Origin: Methanobacteriota archaeon
GTDB lineage: Archaea > Hydrothermarchaeota > Hydrothermarchaeia > Hydrothermarchaeales > SZUA-236
Length of the DNA stretch: 5,567 bases
Direction of reading: 5' to 3'
Assembly: GCA_003695745.1 (NCBI GenBank)
Contig: RFHW01000020.1
Coordinates: 1 to 5,567, forward strand
Made by a program: the position numbers and the translations under genes
The notes under the pieces: model-generated
Database searches by the model: none
Seen by the model: the letters and a program-made list of their open reading frames with translations, nothing else
What the model was told of the DNA's origin: nothing
Shown: positions 1 to 5,070 of the stretch, piece after piece
Numbering within the stretch: position 1 is the first letter of the stretch
Layout of the letters: every line of letters begins with the position of its first letter

Positions 1-11
1 ACGTAGCCCAT
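1..11 (-). CDS. Start of an unidentified leftward gene, cut off by the window edge
   Basis: An ATG at 11-9 on the minus strand begins M-G-Y-V and leaves the window after four codons, so the product cannot be named. The start is supported by GGAGG at 19-23, seven bases upstream, and by a BRE/TATA at 47-60 placed so that transcription would begin around 24-27, just ahead of the ribosome binding site. It follows arfB in the same direction after a 70-base gap. With its own promoter it need not belong to the ribH-arfB operon. The reading frame is too short to test for coding character, so this rests on the initiation signals alone. Confidence 0.5.
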
Positions 12-60
12 CCTTTTTCCTCCGCCTAATTAATCTGAAGGATAGGATATAAAATTTTGG
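12..60 (-). promoter_or_regulatory. Promoter and ribosome binding site for the gene starting at 11
   Basis: Read on the minus strand, CCAAAA (60-55, BRE-like) is followed by TTTTATAT (54-47, TATA box). About 26 bases downstream of the box centre falls near 24-27, and GGAGG lies at 23-19, seven bases before ATG. This is the standard archaeal order. It also fills most of the gap after arfB; no clear terminator for arfB is visible there. Confidence 0.55.
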
Positions 61-81
61 AAGTGCAACGTGATTAGTATT

Positions 82-726
82 CTACAGCCTCCTTATATCC
101 CCCACCACACTTTCAGCTGCCTGTTCCAGAAGCCTCTTTCCCAGCTCCAAATCGATCTTCACGCCTTCTTTTTTTGTTTTTTCTGCAAGCTCCTTTATCC
201 TTTTGTTCACATGGGCTTCCCGCAGGCCGATGAACCCGACCTCAGGGAACCGCTCAAAGTCCTTTTGCCCCTCGGCGATGGATGGGTCGCAGAAGCCGGC
301 GGCCGCTGCCATGGAGCACTCGCCTGTTGCTGCGTGGGCGCCTTCAACCTCCACCACAGCGTTGTTAAAGAGGATCTTTACGCCCAGCAGTTTCTCTAGC
401 GCCGGCAGATGCTCTGTGATGAGCCTGTTGCCGCCGTGTCCGTTCACTATAACGAAGCCTTTGATGCCGAGCCTCTCCACGGTGTTTACAATGATCCTTT
501 TCAGGTCTTCGAGAACAAGGGCTGCGTGAACGTGTCTGCCGTGTTTCAGATAGCCATGGTCCGTTGCGGTGTTTACAATGCCCAGGAGCTTTGCGTCTGT
601 GGCGGCGGCCGCCTTTAACGCCACATATGCCGCCAGCTTTGTGTCCGTGTCCTCTGGCAGAAGACCGTGTCTCTCCTCCTGCGAGCCAAGGACTATGAGA
701 CCGCTCTTCCCCTTTCCACGGGTCAT
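82..726 (-). CDS. arfB: ArfB, 2-amino-5-formylamino-6-ribosylaminopyrimidin-4(3H)-one 5'-phosphate deformylase (creatininase family)
   Basis: 214 residues. The archaeal enzyme removes the formyl group from the product of GTP cyclohydrolase III (ArfA), giving the diaminopyrimidine used for both riboflavin and the F420 chromophore. It is a cytosolic metal enzyme (Fe(II) is reported for the Methanocaldococcus enzyme). The creatininase fold signature is visible: G14-S with E18-R-H20-G, then D28 in the DTDTK segment, H97 in NGHGGN (95-100), and E136 in HAATGE (131-136). These are the expected metal ligands and catalytic positions. The ATG at 726 is the only sensible start, because an in-frame TAA (ribH stop) lies nine bases upstream. 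The ribosome binding site is poor (AAGG about 15 bases up), so translation is probably coupled to ribH. ArfB is preferred over creatininase or MftE-type relatives because of the archaeal setting and the ribH neighbour; the exact substrate is inferred. Confidence 0.87.
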   Translation of the reverse strand: MTRGKGKSGLIVLGSQEERHGLLPEDTDTKLAAYVALKAAAATDAKLLGIVNTATDHGYLKHGRHVHAALVLEDLKRIIVNTVERLGIKGFVIVNGHGGNRLITEHLPALEKLLGVKILFNNAVVEVEGAHAATGECSMAAAAGFCDPSIAEGQKDFERFPEVGFIGLREAHVNKRIKELAEKTKKEGVKIDLELGKRLLEQAAESVVGDIRRL

Positions 727-736
727 AACGCGTTAT
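725..736. repeat. 12-base perfect palindrome across the ribH stop and arfB start
   Basis: ATAACGCGTTAT reads the same on both strands. It contains the ribH TAA in one arm and the first two bases of the arfB ATG at the other end. In RNA it would form only a weak 4-bp hairpin with a CGCG loop. It may affect translational coupling or simply be chance. Confidence 0.6.
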
Positions 737-1146
737 CTTGCCTTTTTCAGCCGTTTCACCATCTTCACAACGGATTCCACCGCTCTTTTGGCGTAGTCAA
801 CGCGCTCCAGCGCCTCAAGCCTTGTGAGCCCCGGCCCTGAGATGCCCAGCGACACGGGCTTGCCGTATTCCAGCGACAGGTCTGCGATCTTTCTGGAGGC
901 GTGCTGTATGACGATCTCGTCGTGCTTTGTCTCGCCCTCTATGACCGAGCCCAGTGTTACAACGCCTTCGATGTCCTTTTTCTCAAGGAGGTTTTTCACG
1001 GCCAGGGGCATGTCAAAGGCTCCGGGGACCTTGAAGACCTCCGCCACATTTGCGCCCAGGAAGTGTGCGTGCTCCTTTGCAAGCTCAAGCATGGCGTAGG
1101 TCACCTCATAGTTGAACTCTGATACAACGATCCCGATGTTTACCAC
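733..1146 (-). CDS. ribH: RibH, 6,7-dimethyl-8-ribityllumazine synthase
   Basis: 137 residues from the GTG at 1146. It condenses 5-amino-6-ribitylamino-uracil with 3,4-dihydroxy-2-butanone 4-phosphate to give lumazine, the penultimate step to riboflavin. Visible family motifs, numbered from this GTG: FN at 11-12 in the substrate-binding [13 protein letters not shown] (40-47), [12 protein letters not shown] (66-77) with the catalytic histidine H75, SGPGLTR (103-109) and the basic LERVDYAKR segment with R115. Lumazine synthases form pentamers or 60-mers. An open frame extends eight codons upstream to a TTG at 1170. The GTG at 1146 is preferred because GAGGTGAG sits four bases before it, the ribH TATA predicts a transcript start near 1168-1170, and archaeal homologues start with M-V-N directly before this position. 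It ends six bases before arfB, in the same frame, forming a riboflavin/F420 precursor operon. Confidence 0.93.
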   Translation of the reverse strand: MVNIGIVVSEFNYEVTYAMLELAKEHAHFLGANVAEVFKVPGAFDMPLAVKNLLEKKDIEGVVTLGSVIEGETKHDEIVIQHASRKIADLSLEYGKPVSLGISGPGLTRLEALERVDYAKRAVESVVKMVKRLKKAR

Positions 1147-1150
1147 AATG

Positions 1151-1158
1151 CTCACCTC
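1151..1158 (-). promoter_or_regulatory. ribH ribosome binding site (decides the start)
   Basis: Minus-strand GAGGTGAG is a near-perfect match to the archaeal anti-Shine-Dalgarno tail and lies four bases before the GTG at 1146. It lies inside the longer open frame that would begin with TTG at 1170, and so argues for the shorter protein. Confidence 0.8.
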
Positions 1159-1189
1159 TGTTTTTTTCAATGGTCTAGGGCGGCATTGG

Positions 1190-1206
1190 TATATATAATT
1201 TTTGAG
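1190..1206 (-). promoter_or_regulatory. ribH-arfB promoter (BRE and TATA box)
   Basis: On the minus strand CTCAAAAA (1206-1199) precedes TTATATATA (1198-1190). Transcription is expected about 26 bases from the box centre, near 1168-1170. That gives a roughly 23-base leader carrying the ribosome binding site. The shape is the same as the second leftward promoter at 1419-1435, and both end in TATATACC. Confidence 0.65.
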
Positions 1207-1213
1207 TAGCTAC
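1206..1213. promoter_or_regulatory. Palindrome GTAGCTAC next to the ribH BRE, possible operator
   Basis: A perfect 8-base palindrome abuts the upstream edge of the ribH BRE. Archaeal riboflavin genes are in many lineages controlled by the regulator/kinase RbkR, which binds palindromic sites near such promoters. Whether this is such a site is not known, and an 8-base palindrome is common by chance. Confidence 0.2.
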
Positions 1214-1249
1214 GCAAAAATGAGTATGTCCCCCCGACGGCCTGTCCGG

Positions 1250-1281
1250 CCTCTCTGAAGATTCATGGAGGTGGAGAGAGG
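1250..1281. repeat. Hairpin B: 7-bp stem with 18-base loop
   Basis: CCTCTCT (1250-1256) is the reverse complement of AGAGAGG (1275-1281). Read on the minus strand the loop contains CCACCTCC followed by ATGAATC, a perfect complement to a GGAGGTGG ribosome binding site. Read on the plus strand the loop shows GGAGGTGG itself but has no open reading frame behind it. Confidence 0.5.
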
Positions 1282-1285
1282 GTGT

Positions 1286-1398
1286 TTTGAGTGGGCGATA
1301 AAAAGAGCAGCGATCCCAACATTGTTGGTGGGTGGTGGGGTTGAGGTGGGTGGGTGTGGGTTGGAGGTCATGTTGAGATACGCTATCGCCCACTTAAA
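1286..1398. repeat. Hairpin A: long interrupted inverted repeat
   Basis: Bases 1286-1300 pair with 1384-1398. Eleven consecutive Watson-Crick pairs form between 1290-1300 (AGTGGGCGATA) and 1384-1394. Outside these come one wobble (plus-strand RNA) or A-C mismatch (minus-strand RNA), then three A-T pairs. After a 9-base bulge (1301-1309), 1310-1312 pair with 1381-1383. After a bulged base at 1380, 1313-1322 pair with 1370-1379, with one C-A mismatch on plus that becomes G-U on minus. This leaves a loop of about 47 bases (1323-1369). A shorter local hairpin, CCAACA-T-TGTTGG (1316-1328), competes with the inner stem. Confidence 0.75.
1330..1360 (+). other. G-quadruplex motif in the hairpin A loop
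   Basis: Five G-tracts of three or more lie on the plus strand at 1330-1332, 1337-1340, 1348-1350, 1352-1354 and 1358-1360. The last four have loops of 7, 1 and 3 bases and satisfy the usual G3+N1-7 rule. The complementary strand is correspondingly C-rich. It could fold in plus-strand DNA or RNA. Confidence 0.6.
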
Positions 1399-1414
1399 TA
1401 ACCAAAAGTTATTT
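1396..1414. repeat. AT-rich inverted repeat between a TATA box and its predicted start site
   Basis: AAATAAC (1396-1402) and GTTATTT (1408-1414) are perfect 7-bp arms around CAAAA. For a leftward transcript from the 1419-1435 promoter this lies exactly between TATA box and start, an archaeal repressor position. For a rightward transcript of hairpin A it would resemble a weak terminator, since TTTT follows. It cannot be decided which, if either, is real. Confidence 0.4.
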
Positions 1415-1418
1415 TAGG

Positions 1419-1435
1419 TATATAAATCTTTTCCC
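1419..1435 (-). promoter_or_regulatory. Leftward BRE/TATA promoter; the same box may serve sepS rightward
   Basis: On the minus strand GGGAAAAGA (1435-1427) precedes TTTATATA (1426-1419), the archaeal consensus, followed by CC as in the ribH promoter. The predicted start is near 1396-1397, at the base of hairpin A. On the plus strand the same bases read TATATAAA and could start sepS transcription near 1448, leaving a leader of about 45 bases that includes its ribosome binding site. The BRE favours the leftward direction. Confidence 0.5.
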
Positions 1436-1455
1436 AAATTCCACCCATATCTCTA

Positions 1456-1472
1456 CAAAAAGCCTTTATAAT
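1456..1472 (+). promoter_or_regulatory. Second possible sepS promoter
   Basis: CAAAAAGC (1456-1463) followed by CTTTATAAT (1464-1472) resembles the rpl10e promoter in this window. The predicted start falls around 1490-1495, at or next to the ATG, so a transcript from here would be leaderless or nearly so and would lack the GGAGG at 1481-1485. It conflicts with that site, so sepS may use this box, the one at 1419-1426, or both. Confidence 0.4.
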
Positions 1473-1479
1473 GTGATAT

Positions 1480-1486
1480 GGGAGGA
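1480..1486 (+). promoter_or_regulatory. sepS ribosome binding site
   Basis: GGGAGGA contains GGAGG ending seven bases before the ATG at 1493. It is the strongest site in the right half of the window. It overlaps a tiny ATG-GGA-GGA-TAG frame (1478-1489), probably fortuitous. Confidence 0.75.
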
Positions 1487-1492
1487 TAGCAC

Positions 1493-3064
1493 ATGGGCCT
1501 CTGGAATGCAAAAAAGATCGCCGACGCCGCGAAAAAGGACTTTGAAAGGACATGGAACGAGACAAAGGACCTTGCCATGGTCAGCCAAAAGAAGGGGAAG
1601 TCCGAGAAGGCCGAGAAGGGAAAACCCCATGTTATCTATGAAACCCTCTCAAGGCTCAGGGAGGCCTATCTCAACATGGGGTTCGAGGAGGTCATAAACC
1701 CCCTGTTCATAGAGGACACAGAGGTGCACAAGCAGTTCGGGCCTGAGGCTGTCACAGTCCTGGACAGGGTCTATTATCTTGGGGGGCTGCCACGGCCTGA
1801 CATCGGGATCTCAGAAAAAAAGCTTGAGGAATTGAAGAGGATCAATGCCGGGGTGGATAAAAGCTCTCTAGAGCGCGTTCTACGGCTATATAAAAAAGGC
1901 GAGATCAGCGGCGACGACCTCACATCAGAGCTTGCATCAGTCCTCAACACCGACGACACAACCGCCCTCAAGGCGCTTGACTCTGTCTTCCCGGAGTTCA
2001 AAGAGCTCAAACCGCTCTCATCGAACATGACCCTTCGCTCCCACATGACAAGCGGCTGGTTCCTCACCCTGGAGGCCCTCTACGGCAGGGAAAGCCTGCC
2101 TGTGAGGCTCTTCTCCATCGACCGGTGCTTCAGACGGGAGCAGAAGGAGGACCGCGGCCATCTGCGCACCTATTACTCAGCCTCCTCTGTGGTGATGGGG
2201 GAGGATGTGAGCCTGCAGGACGGCGAGGAGATAGCAAAGGAGCTTCTCAGCGGCTTTGGCTTCAGGGACTTCAGGTTCGCGCCAGATGAGAAGAGGTCCA
2301 AGTACTATGCGCCTGATACGCAGACCGAGGTCTTCGGCCTCTCACCCGGCGGGGAGTGGGTTGAGATAGCCACCTTCGGCATGTACTCGCCGGTGGCGCT
2401 CTCCAGATACGGCATCGAGCATCCGGTGCTGAACCTCGGTCTTGGCGTTGAGCGCCTCGCCATGGTCCTGTCAGGCGCAGAGGACATAAGGGAGCTGGTC
2501 TACCCGCAGTTCTACGGCCGCCTCATGCTCTCAGACGCCGAGATCGCAAAGGGAATAGCGGTGGACAGGGCGCCTGAGACAGAGGAGGGCAGGGCGATAG
2601 CTCAGGCCATCGTCAGGACAGCTGCAGAGCACCGTGATGAGCCGAGCCCATGCAGCTTCGAGGCATACAACGGATCCGTCCTCGGCAGGAATGTGAAGGT
2701 GAGCATCGTGGAGGTTGAAGAAGGAACACGGCTTCTTGGCCCTGCGGCCCTCAACGAGGTGAGGGTCTATGAGGGCAGCGTCTATGGCGTGGCCCCGGAC
2801 AAATCCCCTCCAGAGGTCCTTGAAAAAGGCACGTCCACAGGGATAACCTATCTGCAGGCCCTTGCAGACCTCGCGGCCCGTGAGATCGAGGAGGCCGCAC
2901 GAGAGGGCCGAAAAGAGGCTGTTGTCAGGGTGAAGGGTGTGAAGCTCCCCAGCGACATCAACCTGAAGGTAAGCGAAGCTGTGGCGCGCTTCATAACATC
3001 GCAGAACAAAAAGATCGATATAAGGGGGCCTGTCTTCACCACTGTGAAGGCTGTCTTCAGCTAA
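1493..3064 (+). CDS. sepS: SepRS, O-phosphoseryl-tRNA(Cys) synthetase
   Basis: 523 residues, close to the usual 530-540. It is a cytosolic class II synthetase, related to PheRS alpha and forming a tetramer, that attaches O-phosphoserine to tRNA-Cys. SepCysS then converts it to Cys-tRNA. SepCysS is not in this window. Visible features: a lysine-rich N-terminal helix (1-45), LRSHMTSGWF (181-190), motif 2 FSIDRCFRRE (207-216) with its loop, the YYSASS segment (227-232), DEKRSKYY (265-272) and motif 3 LNLGLGVERLAM (313-324). T186, S229, S231 and N314 fall where the A. fulgidus structure places phosphoserine contacts (from memory). The C-terminal part (about 380-523) with EPSPCSF and the SDINL...RGPVFTTVKA end matches the tRNA-binding region. 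The loop near 281-288 seems about ten residues shorter than in A. fulgidus. The start is set by GGAGG seven bases upstream. First gene of an operon with trmJ and a DUF1512 gene. Confidence 0.96.
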   Translation: MGLWNAKKIADAAKKDFERTWNETKDLAMVSQKKGKSEKAEKGKPHVIYETLSRLREAYLNMGFEEVINPLFIEDTEVHKQFGPEAVTVLDRVYYLGGLPRPDIGISEKKLEELKRINAGVDKSSLERVLRLYKKGEISGDDLTSELASVLNTDDTTALKALDSVFPEFKELKPLSSNMTLRSHMTSGWFLTLEALYGRESLPVRLFSIDRCFRREQKEDRGHLRTYYSASSVVMGEDVSLQDGEEIAKELLSGFGFRDFRFAPDEKRSKYYAPDTQTEVFGLSPGGEWVEIATFGMYSPVALSRYGIEHPVLNLGLGVERLAMVLSGAEDIRELVYPQFYGRLMLSDAEIAKGIAVDRAPETEEGRAIAQAIVRTAAEHRDEPSPCSFEAYNGSVLGRNVKVSIVEVEEGTRLLGPAALNEVRVYEGSVYGVAPDKSPPEVLEKGTSTGITYLQALADLAAREIEEAAREGRKEAVVRVKGVKLPSDINLKVSEAVARFITSQNKKIDIRGPVFTTVKAVFS

Positions 3065-3071
3065 AAGGTCT

Positions 3072-3788
3072 ATGGCCGAGATATGCGTTGTCCTTGTGGA
3101 GCCCAAGCATCAGTGCAATGTGGGGTTTGTGGCACGGGCGATGAAGAACTTCGGCCTCTCCAGGCTATATTTCTCAGGCAGTGAGTTCACCCCCGCGCAA
3201 AAGGCCTTTGACTGCGCCGCCCATGCCCGGGACGTGCTGATGGGGGCTGAGAACCTTGGGGACCGGCCCCTCAACGACCTCTTCGATGTTGTCATCGGCA
3301 CAACGGCAAAGCCCCATCCACGTGAGAGCTCACCACGAAGCGCCATCGGACCGGGGGAGCTTGCGGAAAGGCTCAGGGAGGTGGGTGGAAGGGCGGCCCT
3401 GCTCTTTGGACGGGAGGACAGCGGGCTTTCAAACGAGGAGCTTGACGCCTGTGACATGGTGGTCTCCATACCAGGGAACCCTGACTATCCCACGTTGAAC
3501 ATATCCCATGCTGCGGCAATCCTCTTCTATGAGCTGGCAGCCGCAGCGGACCAGACTGTGGAGGAGGCCAGAAAGGCGGAGGGGGTTGAGAAGGAGGCTG
3601 TCCTTGCAAGGCTCGGCACCCTTCTTGAGACCATGGGCTACCCAAAGTATAAAAGCAGGGTTGTGGAAAGGATTTTCAGAAGGGTCATGGGCCGGGCCTG
3701 CATCTCAGGGCGGGAGGCCCACACCCTAGCCGGCGTCTTCAAAGAGGCCGATGACGAGATAAAAAGAAGGAGAAAGAGGCGCAGATGA
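3072..3788 (+). CDS. trmJ: TrmJ-family SPOUT tRNA 2'-O-methyltransferase
   Basis: 238 residues. SPOUT enzymes use S-adenosylmethionine and bind it in a trefoil knot. Archaeal TrmJ methylates the ribose of C32 in the tRNA anticodon loop. The three SpoU motifs are clear: motif 1 EPKHQCNVGFVARAMKNFGL (10-29) with N16 and the catalytic-type R22, motif 2 LFGREDSGLSNEEL (111-124), and motif 3 IPGNPDYPTLNISHAAAI (133-150) with N143. A C-terminal helical extension (about 172-230), with MGYPKYKSRVVERIFRRVMGRA and an SGREAHTLAG segment, resembles the TrmJ dimer/tRNA-binding tail and separates it from short TrmL proteins. It ends in a basic RRRKRRR. It starts seven bases after sepS with a weak ribosome binding site, implying coupling, and overlaps the next gene by ATGA. 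The family is certain; C32 as the target is inferred. Confidence 0.88.
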   Translation: MAEICVVLVEPKHQCNVGFVARAMKNFGLSRLYFSGSEFTPAQKAFDCAAHARDVLMGAENLGDRPLNDLFDVVIGTTAKPHPRESSPRSAIGPGELAERLREVGGRAALLFGREDSGLSNEELDACDMVVSIPGNPDYPTLNISHAAAILFYELAAAADQTVEEARKAEGVEKEAVLARLGTLLETMGYPKYKSRVVERIFRRVMGRACISGREAHTLAGVFKEADDEIKRRRKRRR

Positions 3789-5017
3789 TGGTACCATTCA
3801 CAGAGCAGTCGATGTTTGGCCAGATCATACTGTGGATAGCCTTCTTCTATCTCATCAGCCTCTATCCGAAGTACATGCTCCACAAGATGATCGGTGAGAT
3901 GGAGGCCGTTGTGGACACGCTCTCAGGATACACACGGGATGCTGCGGAGATAGTTAAAAAGGTGGCCAGGGAAAAGGGGGGTGTGAGAAAAGACCCCATG
4001 CCTGAGATCGAGCGTATGATGGATTTCTTTTTGATCCCTCCTGTGGACCTCGACCCGTACGGGATACTGAGGAAGATCGAGCACATACTGGATCGGGCTG
4101 AGGACCGCTTTGACCATGTGGCCTCCAGGATATCGCCCAAGGCAGACCGGGTGTGGAGGGCGAATGTGAACTCCCTTCTCAAGGGCACCATCGGCCTGAA
4201 CATGCTCACCAAGATGCTCCGCCACTATGTGGAGTTCGCCAAGAAGACCGGCAACATCCAGATCGCCATGATCATCCACATGCAGCTTGTGCTCATCAAG
4301 AAGATCGCCAAGGCGCAGATGGAGGGTGTGAAGGCGATCTCCAAAGGGAAACCTATTGGCGACGGCATAGGCCCGCTTGTCGCCGCAAACCTCATAGAGG
4401 GGAAGCCCAGGACCGTGGCAAAGGACGTGGTCTATTCCAGGACCGATATAAGGGGCAGGACCGTCCATGTTCTGAAGGCCGACGGGCCGGGGGCGACGCT
4501 TGGGAAGATCGGGGAGGCTGTGAAGAAGGTTGCAAAGGAGAACAGGGTCAAAAAGATCATAACCATAGATGCCAGTGTGAAGCTGGAGGGAGAGGAGACA
4601 GGCAAGGTCTCTGAGGGCATGGGCGCAGCCATTGGCGATGCCGGGCCGCAGAAGGCGAAGATCGAGGAGGCGGCCCTTGAGCTGGGCATACCTGTTGAGG
4701 CCATCGTTGTGAAGATGTCGGTGGAGGAGGCCATCTCCCCGCTCACAAAGAACATCGCCTCCTCTGTGAAAAAGGTGCTTGCCTATGTGAGGCAGTCGGC
4801 AGCCCTCATCGAAAAGGGCGGCCATGTCCTCGTTGTCGGTGTTGGGAACACCTGCGGGATCGGCAACTCAAAGGCAGAGATCCGTGGGATGCGGTTCCCT
4901 GAGCCGAAGGAAGAGGAGGAGAAGCTCGGGCTCACAGACAGGATAATAAAGAGGCTTGCAACACCGCCGCCGCCCCGGCCTGAGGATGAGAGGGATGAGA
5001 GGAAGGGGCAGGTGTAG
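3785..5017 (+). CDS. DUF1512 family archaeal membrane-anchored protein of unknown function
   Basis: 410 residues. I recognise it as the archaeal DUF1512 family, whose function is not known. One hydrophobic segment (about 11-28, FGQIILWIAFFYLISLYP) should anchor it in the membrane, with the rest probably cytosolic. Residues about 35-180 look helical, with two amphipathic stretches (95-115, 135-180). From about 190 to 365 an alpha/beta domain follows, with KIITIDASVK (257-266), a glycine-rich GKVSEGMGAAIGDAG (273-287), and a GGHVLVVGVGNTCGIGNS stretch (345-362) that looks like a nucleotide- or phosphate-binding loop. The tail is proline-rich and charged (393-410). The start is ATG at 3785, inside the trmJ stop (ATGA), with GAGG five bases upstream; the next codon is also ATG (3788) and equally possible. 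The tight overlap with trmJ and sepS suggests a link to tRNA or translation at the membrane, but that is inference. Confidence 0.88.
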   Translation: MMVPFTEQSMFGQIILWIAFFYLISLYPKYMLHKMIGEMEAVVDTLSGYTRDAAEIVKKVAREKGGVRKDPMPEIERMMDFFLIPPVDLDPYGILRKIEHILDRAEDRFDHVASRISPKADRVWRANVNSLLKGTIGLNMLTKMLRHYVEFAKKTGNIQIAMIIHMQLVLIKKIAKAQMEGVKAISKGKPIGDGIGPLVAANLIEGKPRTVAKDVVYSRTDIRGRTVHVLKADGPGATLGKIGEAVKKVAKENRVKKIITIDASVKLEGEETGKVSEGMGAAIGDAGPQKAKIEEAALELGIPVEAIVVKMSVEEAISPLTKNIASSVKKVLAYVRQSAALIEKGGHVLVVGVGNTCGIGNSKAEIRGMRFPEPKEEEEKLGLTDRIIKRLATPPPPRPEDERDERKGQV

Positions 5018-5030
5018 CCATCGAGCGTTA

Positions 5031-5046
5031 CGCAAACCTTTATAAA
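5031..5046 (+). promoter_or_regulatory. rpl10e promoter
   Basis: CGCAAAC (5031-5037, BRE-like) is followed by CTTTATAAA (5038-5046, TATA box). The predicted transcript start is about 5068, a few bases before the ATG at 5071, so the message would be nearly leaderless. A weak GGTGG lies at 5060-5064 and could serve only if transcription begins further upstream. The 53-base gap after the DUF1512 gene has no clear T-run terminator. Confidence 0.6.
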
Positions 5047-5070
5047 TGAGATCGGGCGTGGTGGAATTCT

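Larger units (their letters stand above)
1216..1398 (-). ncRNA. Candidate structured small RNA or long ribH leader, unidentified
   Basis: This is the core of the 346-base gap between ribH and sepS and holds no convincing protein gene. A long interrupted hairpin (1286-1398), a second hairpin (1250-1281) and a GC-rich stretch ending in a minus-strand run of five T (1220-1216) follow one another. A strong minus-strand BRE/TATA at 1435-1419 predicts a start near 1397, at the foot of the long stem. In this orientation both hairpin loops are C-rich and carry CACCUC or CCACCUCC. I do not recognise RNase P, SRP, 5S, tRNA, C/D-box or FMN riboswitch features. The 3' end is a guess: the transcript could continue into ribH as a leader. 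The opposite strand cannot be excluded, because the stem folds almost equally well there. Confidence 0.4.

Noticed and set aside
1175..1393. Minus-strand 72-codon open frame starting with GTG near the predicted start of the leftward transcript
   Set aside because: It could in principle be a leaderless gene, but the product is rich in P, H, T and S from low-complexity C-rich DNA, matches nothing I recognise and runs across the hairpins and the ribH promoter. It is better explained as structured non-coding DNA.
1478..1489. Mini-frame ATG-GGA-GGA-TAG just before sepS
   Set aside because: Its bases are those of the ribosome binding site, and it has no ribosome binding site of its own. Probably fortuitous.
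1171..1492. Known RNA classes in the ribH-sepS gap (FMN riboswitch, RNase P RNA, SRP RNA, C/D-box or H/ACA guide)
   Set aside because: The conserved cores I know for these were not found: no RFN core, no C box with paired D box, no SRP tetraloop motif. An ACA does lie just 3' of hairpin A on the minus strand, but the internal loop is one-sided and not a normal H/ACA pocket.
1473..1697. Plus-strand open frame starting at the ATG at 1473, overlapping sepS in another frame
   Set aside because: It lies inside the clearly coding sepS and gives an R/P/S-rich product typical of a shadow frame.
2531..3106. Long minus-strand open frame of 191 codons opposite the sepS 3' end
   Set aside because: It is antisense to a well-conserved gene, with no recognisable domain or initiation signal. 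Long antisense frames are common opposite GC-rich genes.
3923..4825. Minus-strand open frame of 300 codons opposite the DUF1512 gene
   Set aside because: The H/L/G-rich composition reflects the complement of the real gene. The sense product has the family pattern and the ATGA coupling.
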